A stretch of 64,000 nt of DNA from positions 310,001-374,000 of the forward strand of contig NZ_JAGIXS010000001.1 of the NCBI RefSeq assembly GCF_030014915.1, written 5' to 3'. Below, piece after piece: positions 1-8,686 of the stretch (its first letter is position 1; every line of letters begins with the position of its first letter). Made by a program: the position numbers and the translations under genes. Below the pieces are notes generated by a model. That model did no database searches. It was not told the DNA's origin and worked only from the letters and a program-made list of their open reading frames with translations. This stretch comes from Pelomonas sp. V22 (GTDB lineage: Bacteria; Pseudomonadota; Gammaproteobacteria; Burkholderiales; Burkholderiaceae_C).

Positions 1-3000
1 CGTCCCCCCGGGCGCAGCAGGTCATGAGTTACGACGAGGAGCACGGCGTCATCGTGCTGTTCGGCGGCGCCGAGGCCGGCACCGGCGAGGGTGTAGGTGC
101 CAGCGACACCTGGTACTACCACGTTGCCAGCAACACCTGGACCCAGGTCAGCACGCCCACCACGCCGCCCGGCCGCTACCTGTCGCAGATCACCTATGAC
201 GCCGACCTGAAACGCACCGTGATCTTCGGCGGCCGCGCCACTGGCATGCTGGGCGACATCTGGGCCCTGAAGCTCGTCAAGGCCGTGGGCGCCCCCACCG
301 TCGCCCTGACCTCCCCCACCGCCGGCAGCAGCTACTTCGCACCCGCCAGCATCAACATCAGCGCCGACGCCTCCGACGTGGGCGGCAGCATCAGCAAGGT
401 CGAGTTCTTTGCCGGCGCCACCAAGATCGGTGAAGCCAGCAGCGCGCCCTATGCGTTGAGCTGGAACAACGTGGCGATAGGCAGCTATGCGATCACCGCC
501 GTTGCCACGGACAACACCGGCATGACGGCGACCTCGGCTGCGGTCAACATCTCCGTCATCCCGGTGCCGAACGCGCCACCCACGGTGAGCCTCGGGGCGC
601 CGATCAGTGGCGACGTCTTCACTGCGCCGGCCAGCATCACGCTCACCGCCAATGCGAGTGACAGCGACGGCACGGTCAGCAAGGTCGAGTTCTATGCCGG
701 CAGCACCAAGCTCGGCGAAGCCACGTCGGCGCCCTGGTCCTACAACTGGTCCGGCGTGAGTGCCGGCAACTACAGCCTCAAGGCCGTCGCCACCGACAAC
801 GGCGGTGCCAGCACCACCAGCAGCACAGTCAGCATCGTCGTCAACCCGTCAGTCAACCAGCCGCCCGTGGTCAGCCTCACGGCGCCCACCGGGGGCAGCA
901 GCTACACGAGCCCAGCCGCCATCACGCTGACCGCCAGCGCCTCCGATGCCGATGGCAGCGTGGCCAAAGTCGAGTTCTTCGCCGGAGCCACCAAGCTCGG
1001 TGAGAAAACCTCGGCCCCCTTCAGCTACGCCTGGACCGGCGTTGCCGCTGGCAGCTACGCCCTGAGCGCGCGCGCCACCGACAACAGCGGCGCCACCACC
1101 ACCAGCAGCACGGTCAACGTCACCGTGTCCGACCCCGTGGGCAGTGGCCCCAGCGTCAATGTGGCCCTTCAAAGCAATGGTGGCGTGGCCTCGGCCTCGT
1201 CGGTCTATTCCACCGCCTATCCGGTCAGCGCCATCAACGACGGCAACCGGCGCGGCAACAACTGGGGCAACGGCGGCGGCTGGAACGACGCCTCGGCCAG
1301 CAGCTGGACCGACTGGGCACAGATCAACTTCAGCGGCAGCAAGACGATCAACCGCATCGTCGTGTACACGCTGGCCGACAACTACGCCAGCGCCCCCGAG
1401 GCGACGGCCAGCACCACGTTCACACAATACGGCCTGACCGACTTCCAGGTGCAGTACTGGAACGGCAGCAGCTGGGTCACCGTGCCCGGCGGCAGCGTCA
1501 CCGGCAACAACTACGTGATGCGCGGCTTCACGTTCCCGGCCGTTACCACCGACCGCATCCGTGTGCTGGTCAGCAGCTCGCTCTACTGGTACAGCCGCAT
1601 CGTCGAACTGGAAGCCTGGACCTCGGGCGATGCCGGCCCCAACACGCCGCCGGCCGTGGCCCTCACCTCGCCGCTGCCCGGCGCCAACTTCACGGCACCG
1701 GCCAGCATCACGCTGCAGGCCACCGCGACCGACAGCGACGGCAGCGTCGCCAAGGTCGAGTTCTTCAATGGCGCCACCAAGATCGGCGAGAGCACGACTG
1801 CGCCCTTCAGCTATGCCTGGACGGGTGTGACGCCCGGTGGCTATGTGCTGACCGCCGTGGCCACCGACAATGCCGGCGCCACCACCACGTCCAGCGCCGT
1901 GGCCATCGTCGTCAATGCGCCCAACGTGGCGCCCACGGTCAGCCTGAGCTCGCCCACCACCGGCAGCCTCTTCAGCGCGCCAGCCACGGTCAGCGTCAGC
2001 GCCAACGCGGCCGACAGCGACGGCAGCATCGTCAAGGTCGAGTTTTATGCCGGCGCTACCAAGATCGGCGAAAGCACGTCAGCGCCCTACGGCCTGAACT
2101 GGAGCGGCATGGCGGCCGGCAGCTACGTGCTGACGGCACGCGCGACTGACAACAGCGGCGCCGCGACCACCTCGGCCGGCGTCAGCGTCACCATCAACCT
2201 GGCGCCCACGGTCAGCTTGACCAGCCCGACTGGCGGCAGCAGCTACACGGCACCGGCCAGCATCACGCTCAGCGCCACGGCCGCCGACAGCGATGGCAGC
2301 ATTGCCAAGGTCGAGTTCTATGCCGGTGCCAGCAAGATCGGCGAGGCCACTGCAGCGCCTTACAGCTTCGCCTGGACCAGCGTCCCGGCCGGCAGCTATG
2401 TGCTGACCGCGCGCGCCATCGACAACCGGGGCGCCAGCACCACCTCGACGACCAGCAGCATCACCGTCAACGCACCCAATGTGGCGCCCAGCGTCAGCCT
2501 CACGGCGCCAGCCGGCGGCAGCCTCTACACGGCACCTGCCAGCGTCACCCTGACGGCCAACGCCAGCGACAGCGACGGCATTGTCAGCAAGGTCGAGTTC
2601 TTTGCCGGTGCCACCAAGATCGGCGAGAGCCTGTCGGCGCCCTACAGCTTCAGCTGGAGCGGCGTCACGGCCGGCAGCTATGTACTGACCGCCCGCGCGA
2701 CCGACAACAGCGGTGCCACCACCACCTCGGGCAGCGTGAGCATCACGGTCAACCCGCCGCCCAACCAGGCGCCGACGGTGAGCCTCACCGGCCCCGCCAA
2801 CGGCAGCAGCTACACGGCGCCGGCCAGCCTCGTGCTGACGGCCACCGCGGCCGACGCTGATGGCACGGTGAGCAAGGTCGAGTTCTTTGCCGGCGCCACC
2901 AAGATCGGCGAGAGCCTGTCGGCGCCCTACAGCTTCAGCTGGAGCGGTGTGACGGCCGGCAGCTATGTGCTGACCGCCCGCGCGACCGACAACAGCGGTG

Positions 3001-3818
3001 CCACCACCACCTCGGGCAGCGTGAGCATCACGGTCAGCCCGCCGGCCAATGTGGCGCCCACAGTGAGCCTGACGGCGCCGGCCGGCGGCAGCAGCTACAC
3101 CGACCCAGCAACGATCAGCCTGACAGCCTCCGCCAGCGACAGCGACGGCACGGTGAGCAAGGTCGAGTTCTTCGCCAATGGCAGCAAGATCGGCGAGAGC
3201 CTGTCTGCGCCCTACGCCTTCAGCTGGAGCGGCGTCACGGCAGGCAGCTATGTGCTGACCGCCCGCGCGACGGACAACAGCGGCGCCACCACCACGACGG
3301 CGGGCACCAGCATCACCGTCAACCCGGCCTCCGGCGGCAGTTCCATCAATGTGGCCCTGCAGGCCAACGGTGGCGTGGCCACGGCGTCCTCGGTCTACTC
3401 GACGGCCTACCCCGTGAGCGCCGTCAACGACGGCGACCGCAAGGGCAATCGCTGGGCCAACGGCGGTGGCTGGAACGACGCGTCGGCCAGCAGCTTCCCC
3501 GATTGGCTGCAGATCAATTTCAGCGGCAGCAAGACGATTGATCGCATCGTGCTGTACACACTGGCCGACAACTATGCGGCCGGCGTCGAGCCCACCGACA
3601 GCACCACGTTCACGCTCTATGGCGTTCAGGACTTCACGGTGCAGTACTGGAATGGCTCGGCTTGGGTCACCGTGCCCGGCGGTGCCGTGAGCGGCAACAA
3701 CAAGGTGATGCGCTCGATCAGCTTCCCGGCTGTCAGCACCGACCGCGTCCGCGTCACCATCAGCAACGCTTTGTACTGGTACAGCCGCGTGGTGGAACTG
3801 GAAGCCTGGGGCAACTGA
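1..3818 (+). CDS. Kelch / Ig-like repeat / discoidin-domain secreted protein, 5' end outside window
   Basis: The frame is open to the left edge of the window and codes for Kelch-like sequence (S-P-R-A-Q-Q-V) before the first ATG at 24, so the true start lies upstream. Counting from that ATG (1264 residues): Kelch-type blades at about 1-85 (two VxxFGG motifs); nine Bacterial Ig-like (Big_7-type) repeats of about 90 residues, each with a conserved SKVEFxAGxxKxGE strand and an ATDNxGA turn, three before and six after a first discoidin/F5-8 type C-like domain at about 376-535; a second such domain ends the protein. Such architectures are typical of surface or extracellular carbohydrate-binding proteins. 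It does not end in PEP-CTERM or another sorting tail; the last residues are E-A-W-G-N. It converges with the exopolysaccharide operon and need not belong to it. The domain reading is strong, the function is inference. Confidence 0.85.
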   Translation, partial: SPRAQQVMSYDEEHGVIVLFGGAEAGTGEGVGASDTWYYHVASNTWTQVSTPTTPPGRYLSQITYDADLKRTVIFGGRATGMLGDIWALKLVKAVGAPTVALTSPTAGSSYFAPASINISADASDVGGSISKVEFFAGATKIGEASSAPYALSWNNVAIGSYAITAVATDNTGMTATSAAVNISVIPVPNAPPTVSLGAPISGDVFTAPASITLTANASDSDGTVSKVEFYAGSTKLGEATSAPWSYNWSGVSAGNYSLKAVATDNGGASTTSSTVSIVVNPSVNQPPVVSLTAPTGGSSYTSPAAITLTASASDADGSVAKVEFFAGATKLGEKTSAPFSYAWTGVAAGSYALSARATDNSGATTTSSTVNVTVSDPVGSGPSVNVALQSNGGVASASSVYSTAYPVSAINDGNRRGNNWGNGGGWNDASASSWTDWAQINFSGSKTINRIVVYTLADNYASAPEATASTTFTQYGLTDFQVQYWNGSSWVTVPGGSVTGNNYVMRGFTFPAVTTDRIRVLVSSSLYWYSRIVELEAWTSGDAGPNTPPAVALTSPLPGANFTAPASITLQATATDSDGSVAKVEFFNGATKIGESTTAPFSYAWTGVTPGGYVLTAVATDNAGATTTSSAVAIVVNAPNVAPTVSLSSPTTGSLFSAPATVSVSANAADSDGSIVKVEFYAGATKIGESTSAPYGLNWSGMAAGSYVLTARATDNSGAATTSAGVSVTINLAPTVSLTSPTGGSSYTAPASITLSATAADSDGSIAKVEFYAGASKIGEATAAPYSFAWTSVPAGSYVLTARAIDNRGASTTSTTSSITVNAPNVAPSVSLTAPAGGSLYTAPASVTLTANASDSDGIVSKVEFFAGATKIGESLSAPYSFSWSGVTAGSYVLTARATDNSGATTTSGSVSITVNPPPNQAPTVSLTGPANGSSYTAPASLVLTATAADADGTVSKVEFFAGATKIGESLSAPYSFSWSGVTAGSYVLTARATDNSGATTTSGSVSITVSPPANVAPTVSLTAPAGGSSYTDPATISLTASASDSDGTVSKVEFFANGSKIGESLSAPYAFSWSGVTAGSYVLTARATDNSGATTTTAGTSITVNPASGGSSINVALQANGGVATASSVYSTAYPVSAVNDGDRKGNRWANGGGWNDASASSFPDWLQINFSGSKTIDRIVLYTLADNYAAGVEPTDSTTFTLYGVQDFTVQYWNGSAWVTVPGGAVSGNNKVMRSISFPAVSTDRVRVTISNALYWYSRVVELEAWGN
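2586..3044 (+). repeat. Near-identical tandem Ig-domain repeat inside the Kelch/Ig gene
   Basis: The stretch 2586-2759 recurs at 2871-3044 with the same length (about 174 bases) and only a handful of mostly silent differences, while the sequence linking the copies is clearly diverged. A third, less similar copy begins at about 3156. This suggests recent duplication or gene conversion between Ig-like domains 7 and 8 of the encoded protein. Confidence 0.85.
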
Positions 3819-3843
3819 GCGACGGCAACTGGGCTGAAAGACA

Positions 3844-3866
3844 AAGGGCCGGCAATGCCGGCCCTT
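3844..3866. terminator. Bidirectional terminator hairpin between convergent genes
   Basis: A perfect 10-base-pair GC-rich stem (3844-3853 with 3857-3866) and a three-base loop sits between the plus-strand Ig-repeat gene and the end of the minus-strand operon. On the minus strand the hairpin is followed by a T-rich run (TTTGTCTTT), so it most clearly ends the exopolysaccharide operon. On the plus strand the T run is weak. Confidence 0.7.
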
Positions 3867-3888
3867 CTCATTGGAGCAGGACGGGGGT

Positions 3889-4857
3889 CTAGAGCCGGGC
3901 TTCGGGCCCGGCCATCAGGTTCTTGAGCAAGCGCAAGCCGAACTTGCCTCGGCTGCGGTCCCAAGGCGAGAAGCGCGGCACCTGGTGCAGGTCAGTGGCA
4001 GCACTGGCCGCCCCCCAGGCGGTGGAGACCGCGCTGTCAAAACCAAGGCGCTTGACGATGGCCACGCTGGCCGCGTCGTAGTCCTGCACCGGCTTGCCGT
4101 TCGGGTAGGCGAAATGCCGCACCGGCTCGCCGATTAGTTGCTCCAGCGCATCGCGCCCCTCAGCAATCTCAGTCTCGGCTTCGGCCTCGGACAGGCGCGC
4201 GAGGATGGGATGGTTCATCGTGTGGGCGCCGATCAGCATGCCGGCGCGGCGCAGCGCCCTCACCTGCTCAGAACTCATCATCAGGTTTTTCGGCAACTGC
4301 GCATGGCTGCGCTGTTGCAAAGCACCGGCCCATTCCTGTCGTTCACCCGGCTCCAGGTACTTGGTAGCCGAGAGCACGGCGCCAATGGCGGCGCGGCGTG
4401 CCTCTATCGATCCAAGGTCCAACTGGCCCAGCGCCGCAGCCGGCGTGCCCGTCAGGTCCAATGTCGCCTCCGGACACAAGCGTATCGACTCGATCACCGA
4501 GTCGTTCCACATGCGGCCCCCATTCAGGTAAGCGGTGGCGATGTAGAAGGTGGCCGGCAGGCCGTGCTTCTGCAGGATGGGCAGGGCGATGGCCTCGTTG
4601 TCGGCATAGCCGTCATCGAAGGTGATGGCCGCCGCCCGCGCCGGCAGGTCGCCGCGTTGGAGGCGGGCCATGGCCTCGTCCAGTGGCAAGACCTGGAACC
4701 AGTCCCTCAACCAGCCGCAGATGGCGTCGAAAGCCTGCCGGTCGATCTCACCCGGGAACAGCGGATCTGGCTGGTCCAGCACCCGATGGAAGATCAGGAT
4801 GGACAAGCGGGCACGGGGCCCAGCCGGCGAGGCCAGCCCCATCAGCGTGCGGATCAT
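3889..4857 (-). CDS. Polysaccharide deacetylase family protein (last gene of exopolysaccharide operon)
   Basis: A 322-residue NodB-fold carbohydrate esterase 4 protein. Visible motifs are the metal-binding T-F-D-D-G-Y near residue 100, the G-A-H-T-M-N-H motif of the second catalytic block and a later F-A-Y-P-N-G segment. The family removes N- or O-acetyl groups from polysaccharides. The frame stays open far upstream, but the ATG at 4857 is chosen because it overlaps the stop of the preceding ligase gene as ATGA (4854-4857), the coupling used repeatedly in this operon, and the sequence before it is antisense to the ligase. No signal peptide is obvious. It is distinct from the XrtA-type deacetylase at 20.8 kb, so the cluster has two. 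Substrate unknown, presumably the cluster's polysaccharide or its lipid-linked precursor. Confidence 0.85.
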   Translation of the reverse strand: MIRTLMGLASPAGPRARLSILIFHRVLDQPDPLFPGEIDRQAFDAICGWLRDWFQVLPLDEAMARLQRGDLPARAAAITFDDGYADNEAIALPILQKHGLPATFYIATAYLNGGRMWNDSVIESIRLCPEATLDLTGTPAAALGQLDLGSIEARRAAIGAVLSATKYLEPGERQEWAGALQQRSHAQLPKNLMMSSEQVRALRRAGMLIGAHTMNHPILARLSEAEAETEIAEGRDALEQLIGEPVRHFAYPNGKPVQDYDAASVAIVKRLGFDSAVSTAWGAASAATDLHQVPRFSPWDRSRGKFGLRLLKNLMAGPEARL

Positions 4858-6179
4858 GCCGACTCCGCCTTGGGGTCTGGCCGCGTCACCAGACCCAGCA
4901 TCAGGTCCCAGCGACTGGTCTTGGTCTTGGTCTTGGCTTCGCTCAACCAGCCCTTGCCCTGCATCCAGACCCGTGTGGTCACCACCAGCACCATGACCAC
5001 ATAGGGCAGGTCGAAGTAGGACAGGCTCAGGAAAGCCCCGCCCACGGCAAAGGCCAGCAAACAGACCTGAGCCATGGTGCCAAGGTCGGAGCACCAGCGG
5101 GTCTCTGCTTGAGCCGCGCCGTTCTTGATCAGCCAGGACGCGCTGCGCCAGGTCGACACCCAAATGCCCAAGAAGATGAAGAGGCCGACAAAGCCGTGAT
5201 TGCCCAGCACCTGGAAGTAGATGCTGTGCGCCGCATGCACGTAGTCGGGATAGGGCGAGAAGCGTGCGAACAAATCGGGCCGCGCTGCGTTGAAACCCAC
5301 GCCGAACGGATAGTGGAAGGCCAGGTTCCAGGCGTTCCACCAGGCGCTGATGCGGCCCATGGCAGACCGATCCTGCTCGTAGGACTGGACCGAACTCATG
5401 CGCTCCGACCACTGGTCGGGCATCACGGCCAGCAAGGCCGCACCCACCACCAGCATCAGGATGGCCGGCATCAGCTTCTTCTTGGAACGCCACCAGAAGT
5501 ACAAGGCCATCGCCACCGTGGCCAGCATGCCGCCGCGTGAATAGCTGCCCAGCGCCGAGGCGATGCAGAGAATCATCAGCACCGACATCACATGCCTCAG
5601 CAGCTTGCCGTCCATCTGCAGTTGCAGAAAGCGCAGCAGCGGCACGGTCATCACCATGGCCAGCGCGAATTCGTTGTTGTCGTAGATGAAGGAGCCCGGT
5701 GGTCCCCACACGCGATAGCTGCCGCCGGTCATCAGCGTGAAGAGCCCGCCCTTGGCGCCCAGCAAGGCGAGCGAGCCCACCGCCACCCAGCCCAGCAGCA
5801 GGATCTGCTTCTTGGTGTTGGCCAGGGCCAGGGCGACGAGGATCATGAAATCGATCTTCATGACCTTGTTCCACTGCGGATAGTCGCCATCGGTGTCGAG
5901 GCCAGCCAGCCAGGACAGCGTGATCCACAGCATGAACACGGTGAACCACTTGACCGGCGGGCCCAGAAAGGGGCTGTGCTTGTCGCGGGTGAACAAGGCA
6001 CCGAGCAGCGTGGTCACCGCCACCATGGCGGCCAGCGGCGCGTCATAGGCGAATCCGTAGGTGTAGCGGTGCGGATTCATGATGCTCAGCCAAGTCCAGG
6101 CCAGGATGCCCACCCAGGGGCGCCGCAAAGCCGCCAGCGAGGCCAGCACGACGATGGTGATGATCAGTAAATCGCGCAT
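4854..6179 (-). CDS. Exosortase A-associated O-antigen ligase/polymerase-like membrane protein
   Basis: A 441-residue, very hydrophobic protein with about ten predicted membrane spans and a larger loop in the second half. The N-terminal segment with the N-P-H-R-Y-T-Y-G motif after two spans is characteristic of the putative O-glycosylation ligase subfamily that accompanies exosortase A (TIGR03097-type, Wzy/WaaL superfamily). Members are thought to polymerise glycan repeats or transfer them to an acceptor, in this setting possibly exosortase substrates; that is a hypothesis. The gene lies 24 bases after the CapK-like ligase and overlaps the deacetylase by four bases. The C-terminal tail holds a short KTKTKT run. 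No other polymerase is seen in the operon, so this is also the best candidate for the Wzy function. Confidence 0.8.
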   Translation of the reverse strand: MRDLLIITIVVLASLAALRRPWVGILAWTWLSIMNPHRYTYGFAYDAPLAAMVAVTTLLGALFTRDKHSPFLGPPVKWFTVFMLWITLSWLAGLDTDGDYPQWNKVMKIDFMILVALALANTKKQILLLGWVAVGSLALLGAKGGLFTLMTGGSYRVWGPPGSFIYDNNEFALAMVMTVPLLRFLQLQMDGKLLRHVMSVLMILCIASALGSYSRGGMLATVAMALYFWWRSKKKLMPAILMLVVGAALLAVMPDQWSERMSSVQSYEQDRSAMGRISAWWNAWNLAFHYPFGVGFNAARPDLFARFSPYPDYVHAAHSIYFQVLGNHGFVGLFIFLGIWVSTWRSASWLIKNGAAQAETRWCSDLGTMAQVCLLAFAVGGAFLSLSYFDLPYVVMVLVVTTRVWMQGKGWLSEAKTKTKTSRWDLMLGLVTRPDPKAESA

Positions 6180-6203
6180 GCGTTCAGGCGTTCAGGTCAG
6201 GGC

Positions 6204-7553
6204 TCAGACGGCGTGGCTGATGATGTAGCGGAACTTGCCGGACTTCTCGGGCGGGATGGTATCGACGATCTTGACCTCGACCTCCACCTGCTCGCCCAGC
6301 CGCTTCTTGAAGCCGGCAATGATGCGCGCCGGCGCGCCGGCATCGAAGCTGGCTTCCGGTACTAGCAGCACCTCGCAGCGCTCGCGGCTGTGCTGCACCA
6401 CCTTGAAGGACGTGAGGCCCGGCAGGTCGCGCAGGATGTAGATCAAAGCCAGGCCATGCATCACCGTGCCCTCCGCCGTGATGACGAAATCGGTGCTGCG
6501 GCCCTGGATCTCCTTGAGCATCGGCAGGCCGCGGCCGCATGGACATTGCGCCGTATCCATCACCGCCACGTCACCGGTGCGGTAGCGGATGAAGGGGAAG
6601 TCGCTGGTGGCCAGGTGCGTGACGATGATCTCACCGGCCTCTCCCGGCGCGACGGGCATTCCATCCTTGTCGACCAGCTCGACGATCACGTCTTCGGCCG
6701 TCAGGTGCATGCCGCCCGACGGACATTGATGGGCAATGAAACCGGCATCACGGCCACCATAGCCGTTGGCCACCGGGCAGCCGAAGACCTCGGAGATCAG
6801 CGCTCGCTGCTCGTCGTAGAGGCGTTCGGAGGTGACGAAGGCGACCTTGATGCCGAGGTCGTCCATGCGCTGGCCCTTGGCGCGCGCATGCTTGGCGATG
6901 TGCGAGAGCGCCGACGGGTAGCCGAACAGCATGCGCGGCTTCTTGTGGCGGATCGCAGTCACGAAGCTGTCGAGCTTGGCCTCGCTCATCTCGAAGGCCG
7001 GCAAGAGCTCAGTGCGCAGCAGCTTGTCGCGGATCGCCTTGACGCGGTCCTGCGCGCCGAGCTCGATGGGTGAGCCCCAGACCACCATCTCGGGGTCGCC
7101 GATGTCCACGTCCCACCAGCGCGTGGCACGCCACTTGGCCGCCACGTCATGCGAGACGCGCTGCTTGCCGATGAAAAAGATCAGCGGCTCGCCCGAGGAA
7201 CCGCCGGTGTTGAACCGGGCCAGGCCCTCAGCCTGATCGCTCTTGATGGCTTCGGTATTGGCGCGAATCACTGCCTTGGTCAGGAAAGGCAGGCGCTGCA
7301 GCTCCGAGAGGCTCTTGAACTCGCCGGCGGCAATGCCTTCACGGGTGAACAGCTCGCGGTAGTAAGGCACATGCCGCCCGACATTGGCCAGCAGCGCATT
7401 GAGCCGCTGGAGCTGCAGGGCTTCCAGCTCAGCCGGCTTCAGCCATTGGCTGCGCTCCATCTGCTTTCGCAGCGCCACCGAGTCGTGGTGCTTGAGCCGC
7501 TCATGCAGCGGGAACAGCGCGCCAGAGACGAAGCGGGTGTAGAGGGAAGGCAT
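6204..7553 (-). CDS. CapK/PaaK-like adenylate-forming ligase
   Basis: A 449-residue member of the phenylacetate-CoA ligase-like (PaaK/CapK) branch of the acyl-adenylating enzymes. Evidence is the nucleotide-binding loop N-T-G-G-S-S-G-E-P near residue 115, the segment A-N-G-Y-G-G-R-D, the Y-R-T-G-D-V-A motif near 325 and a cysteine-containing C-P-C-G-R-G stretch just after it. Homologues named CapK occur in capsule clusters, where the substrate is rarely known; a role in activating an acyl group for sugar or peptide decoration is plausible. It sits between a glycosyltransferase gene (17-base gap) and the O-ligase-like gene, so it is co-transcribed with the exopolysaccharide genes. The family is secure, the substrate unknown. 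Confidence 0.85.
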   Translation of the reverse strand: MPSLYTRFVSGALFPLHERLKHHDSVALRKQMERSQWLKPAELEALQLQRLNALLANVGRHVPYYRELFTREGIAAGEFKSLSELQRLPFLTKAVIRANTEAIKSDQAEGLARFNTGGSSGEPLIFFIGKQRVSHDVAAKWRATRWWDVDIGDPEMVVWGSPIELGAQDRVKAIRDKLLRTELLPAFEMSEAKLDSFVTAIRHKKPRMLFGYPSALSHIAKHARAKGQRMDDLGIKVAFVTSERLYDEQRALISEVFGCPVANGYGGRDAGFIAHQCPSGGMHLTAEDVIVELVDKDGMPVAPGEAGEIIVTHLATSDFPFIRYRTGDVAVMDTAQCPCGRGLPMLKEIQGRSTDFVITAEGTVMHGLALIYILRDLPGLTSFKVVQHSRERCEVLLVPEASFDAGAPARIIAGFKKRLGEQVEVEVKIVDTIPPEKSGKFRYIISHAV

Positions 7554-7570
7554 GGTGGATTCTGGCTCGC

Positions 7571-8677
7571 TCAGGAATGCTTGGCTGCCGGCGCGGCATG
7601 CGGTGGCAGATGGGCACGGTAGTGGCCGGCCAGCAGCGGCGCCACGCGGGCCCAGGTGTAGCGCTGCACCTCGGCCAGACCGGCCTGGCGCAATTGCTGC
7701 CGCAGCGCAGGCTCGTCCAGCAGGCGCAGCACAGCGGCAGCCAGCGCCGCTGGGTCTTTCGGCTGGACCAGGAGGCCGGTCTGTTCATGCAACAGCAGAT
7801 AGGGCACGCCGCCCACATCGGTTGACACCACCGGCACGCCGCTGGCCATGGACTCGAGCACCGAGTTGGGCATGTTGTCAGCGAGGCTCGGGTTCAGCGA
7901 GATCGTGGCCTCGCGGTACAGCGCCGCCATCGCTTCGCGATCCAGGCGACCGGCAAAATGAATGGCACCGCCCTGCCCCAGCTCCTCGGCCAGCGCCTTC
8001 AAGCGGCCCAGCTCCGGGCCACTGCCGGCCACGGTCATGCGCACCGCCGGATAGCGCTCGCGCACCAAGGCCAAGGCGCGGATCGCGCTCTCGTTGTCAT
8101 ACAGCGGCTCCAGGTTGCGGGCCACCATCAGGTGCGGCGTGGCAGGTTCGTGCTCAGCCGGCTGGAAGCGCTGCAGGTCCACCACGTTCGGCACGATCTG
8201 CGCCTGGTAGCCATGGGGCGCGAACACCGCCTGCAGAAAACCGGACGGCACCAGCAGGGCCTGCGCGCGCTTGAGCGTCATCGCGACGACGGCGCCCGAA
8301 GATTCAAGAAAGCCGGCCGCCTCGCCCCCCCGGTAATTGACCATCACCGGCAGGCCACGCAAGCGTGCCAGCACGATGGCCGGCGCCGCATACAGATGCC
8401 AGGACCAGCCGGAGTTGGCCATCAGGTGCATCACGTCGTTGCGCCCTGCCGCGCGCCACAGCGCCCACAGATAAGGCAAGAGGCGGAAGAAGGCGCGCAG
8501 CATGGGGATACGCCCGACCCAGGCCGGCTTGAAGGCCGCGTTCGTCTGCACCAGTTCAACGTCAGCGCCCTCGCCACGCAGCAACTCCGAAAGCTGCCGG
8601 GTCTGATTGGCCATGCCGCCGGCTGGCGGCGGCAAGGGGCCGACCAGCAGGATGCGCAGGCGCTCGAACTCCTTCAT
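7571..8677 (-). CDS. Glycosyltransferase family 4 protein
   Basis: A 368-residue GT-B fold glycosyltransferase. The N-terminus has the glycine-rich P-P-P-A-G-G-M loop for the acceptor/nucleotide site. The C-terminal GT4 signature includes V-A-R-N-L-E-P, an AGSGPE motif and the donor-binding segment N-S-V-L-E-S-M-A-S-G-V-P-V-V followed by D-V-G-G-V. The EX7E-type glutamates are present in the N-S-V-L-E stretch. It should add one sugar to the lipid-linked repeat unit on the cytoplasmic side of the membrane. The gene starts nine bases after the preceding glycosyltransferase and is part of the same operon. Donor and linkage cannot be read from the sequence. Confidence 0.85.
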   Translation of the reverse strand: MKEFERLRILLVGPLPPPAGGMANQTRQLSELLRGEGADVELVQTNAAFKPAWVGRIPMLRAFFRLLPYLWALWRAAGRNDVMHLMANSGWSWHLYAAPAIVLARLRGLPVMVNYRGGEAAGFLESSGAVVAMTLKRAQALLVPSGFLQAVFAPHGYQAQIVPNVVDLQRFQPAEHEPATPHLMVARNLEPLYDNESAIRALALVRERYPAVRMTVAGSGPELGRLKALAEELGQGGAIHFAGRLDREAMAALYREATISLNPSLADNMPNSVLESMASGVPVVSTDVGGVPYLLLHEQTGLLVQPKDPAALAAAVLRLLDEPALRQQLRQAGLAEVQRYTWARVAPLLAGHYRAHLPPHAAPAAKHS

Positions 8678-8686
8678 CTCGCGCGT

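Noticed and set aside
4858-5949. Upstream extension of the deacetylase frame, giving an apparent 686-residue protein
   Set aside because: The added part is the antiparallel-frame shadow of the O-ligase-like gene on the same strand, has no domain similarity, and the ATGA overlap at 4854-4857 marks the real start.
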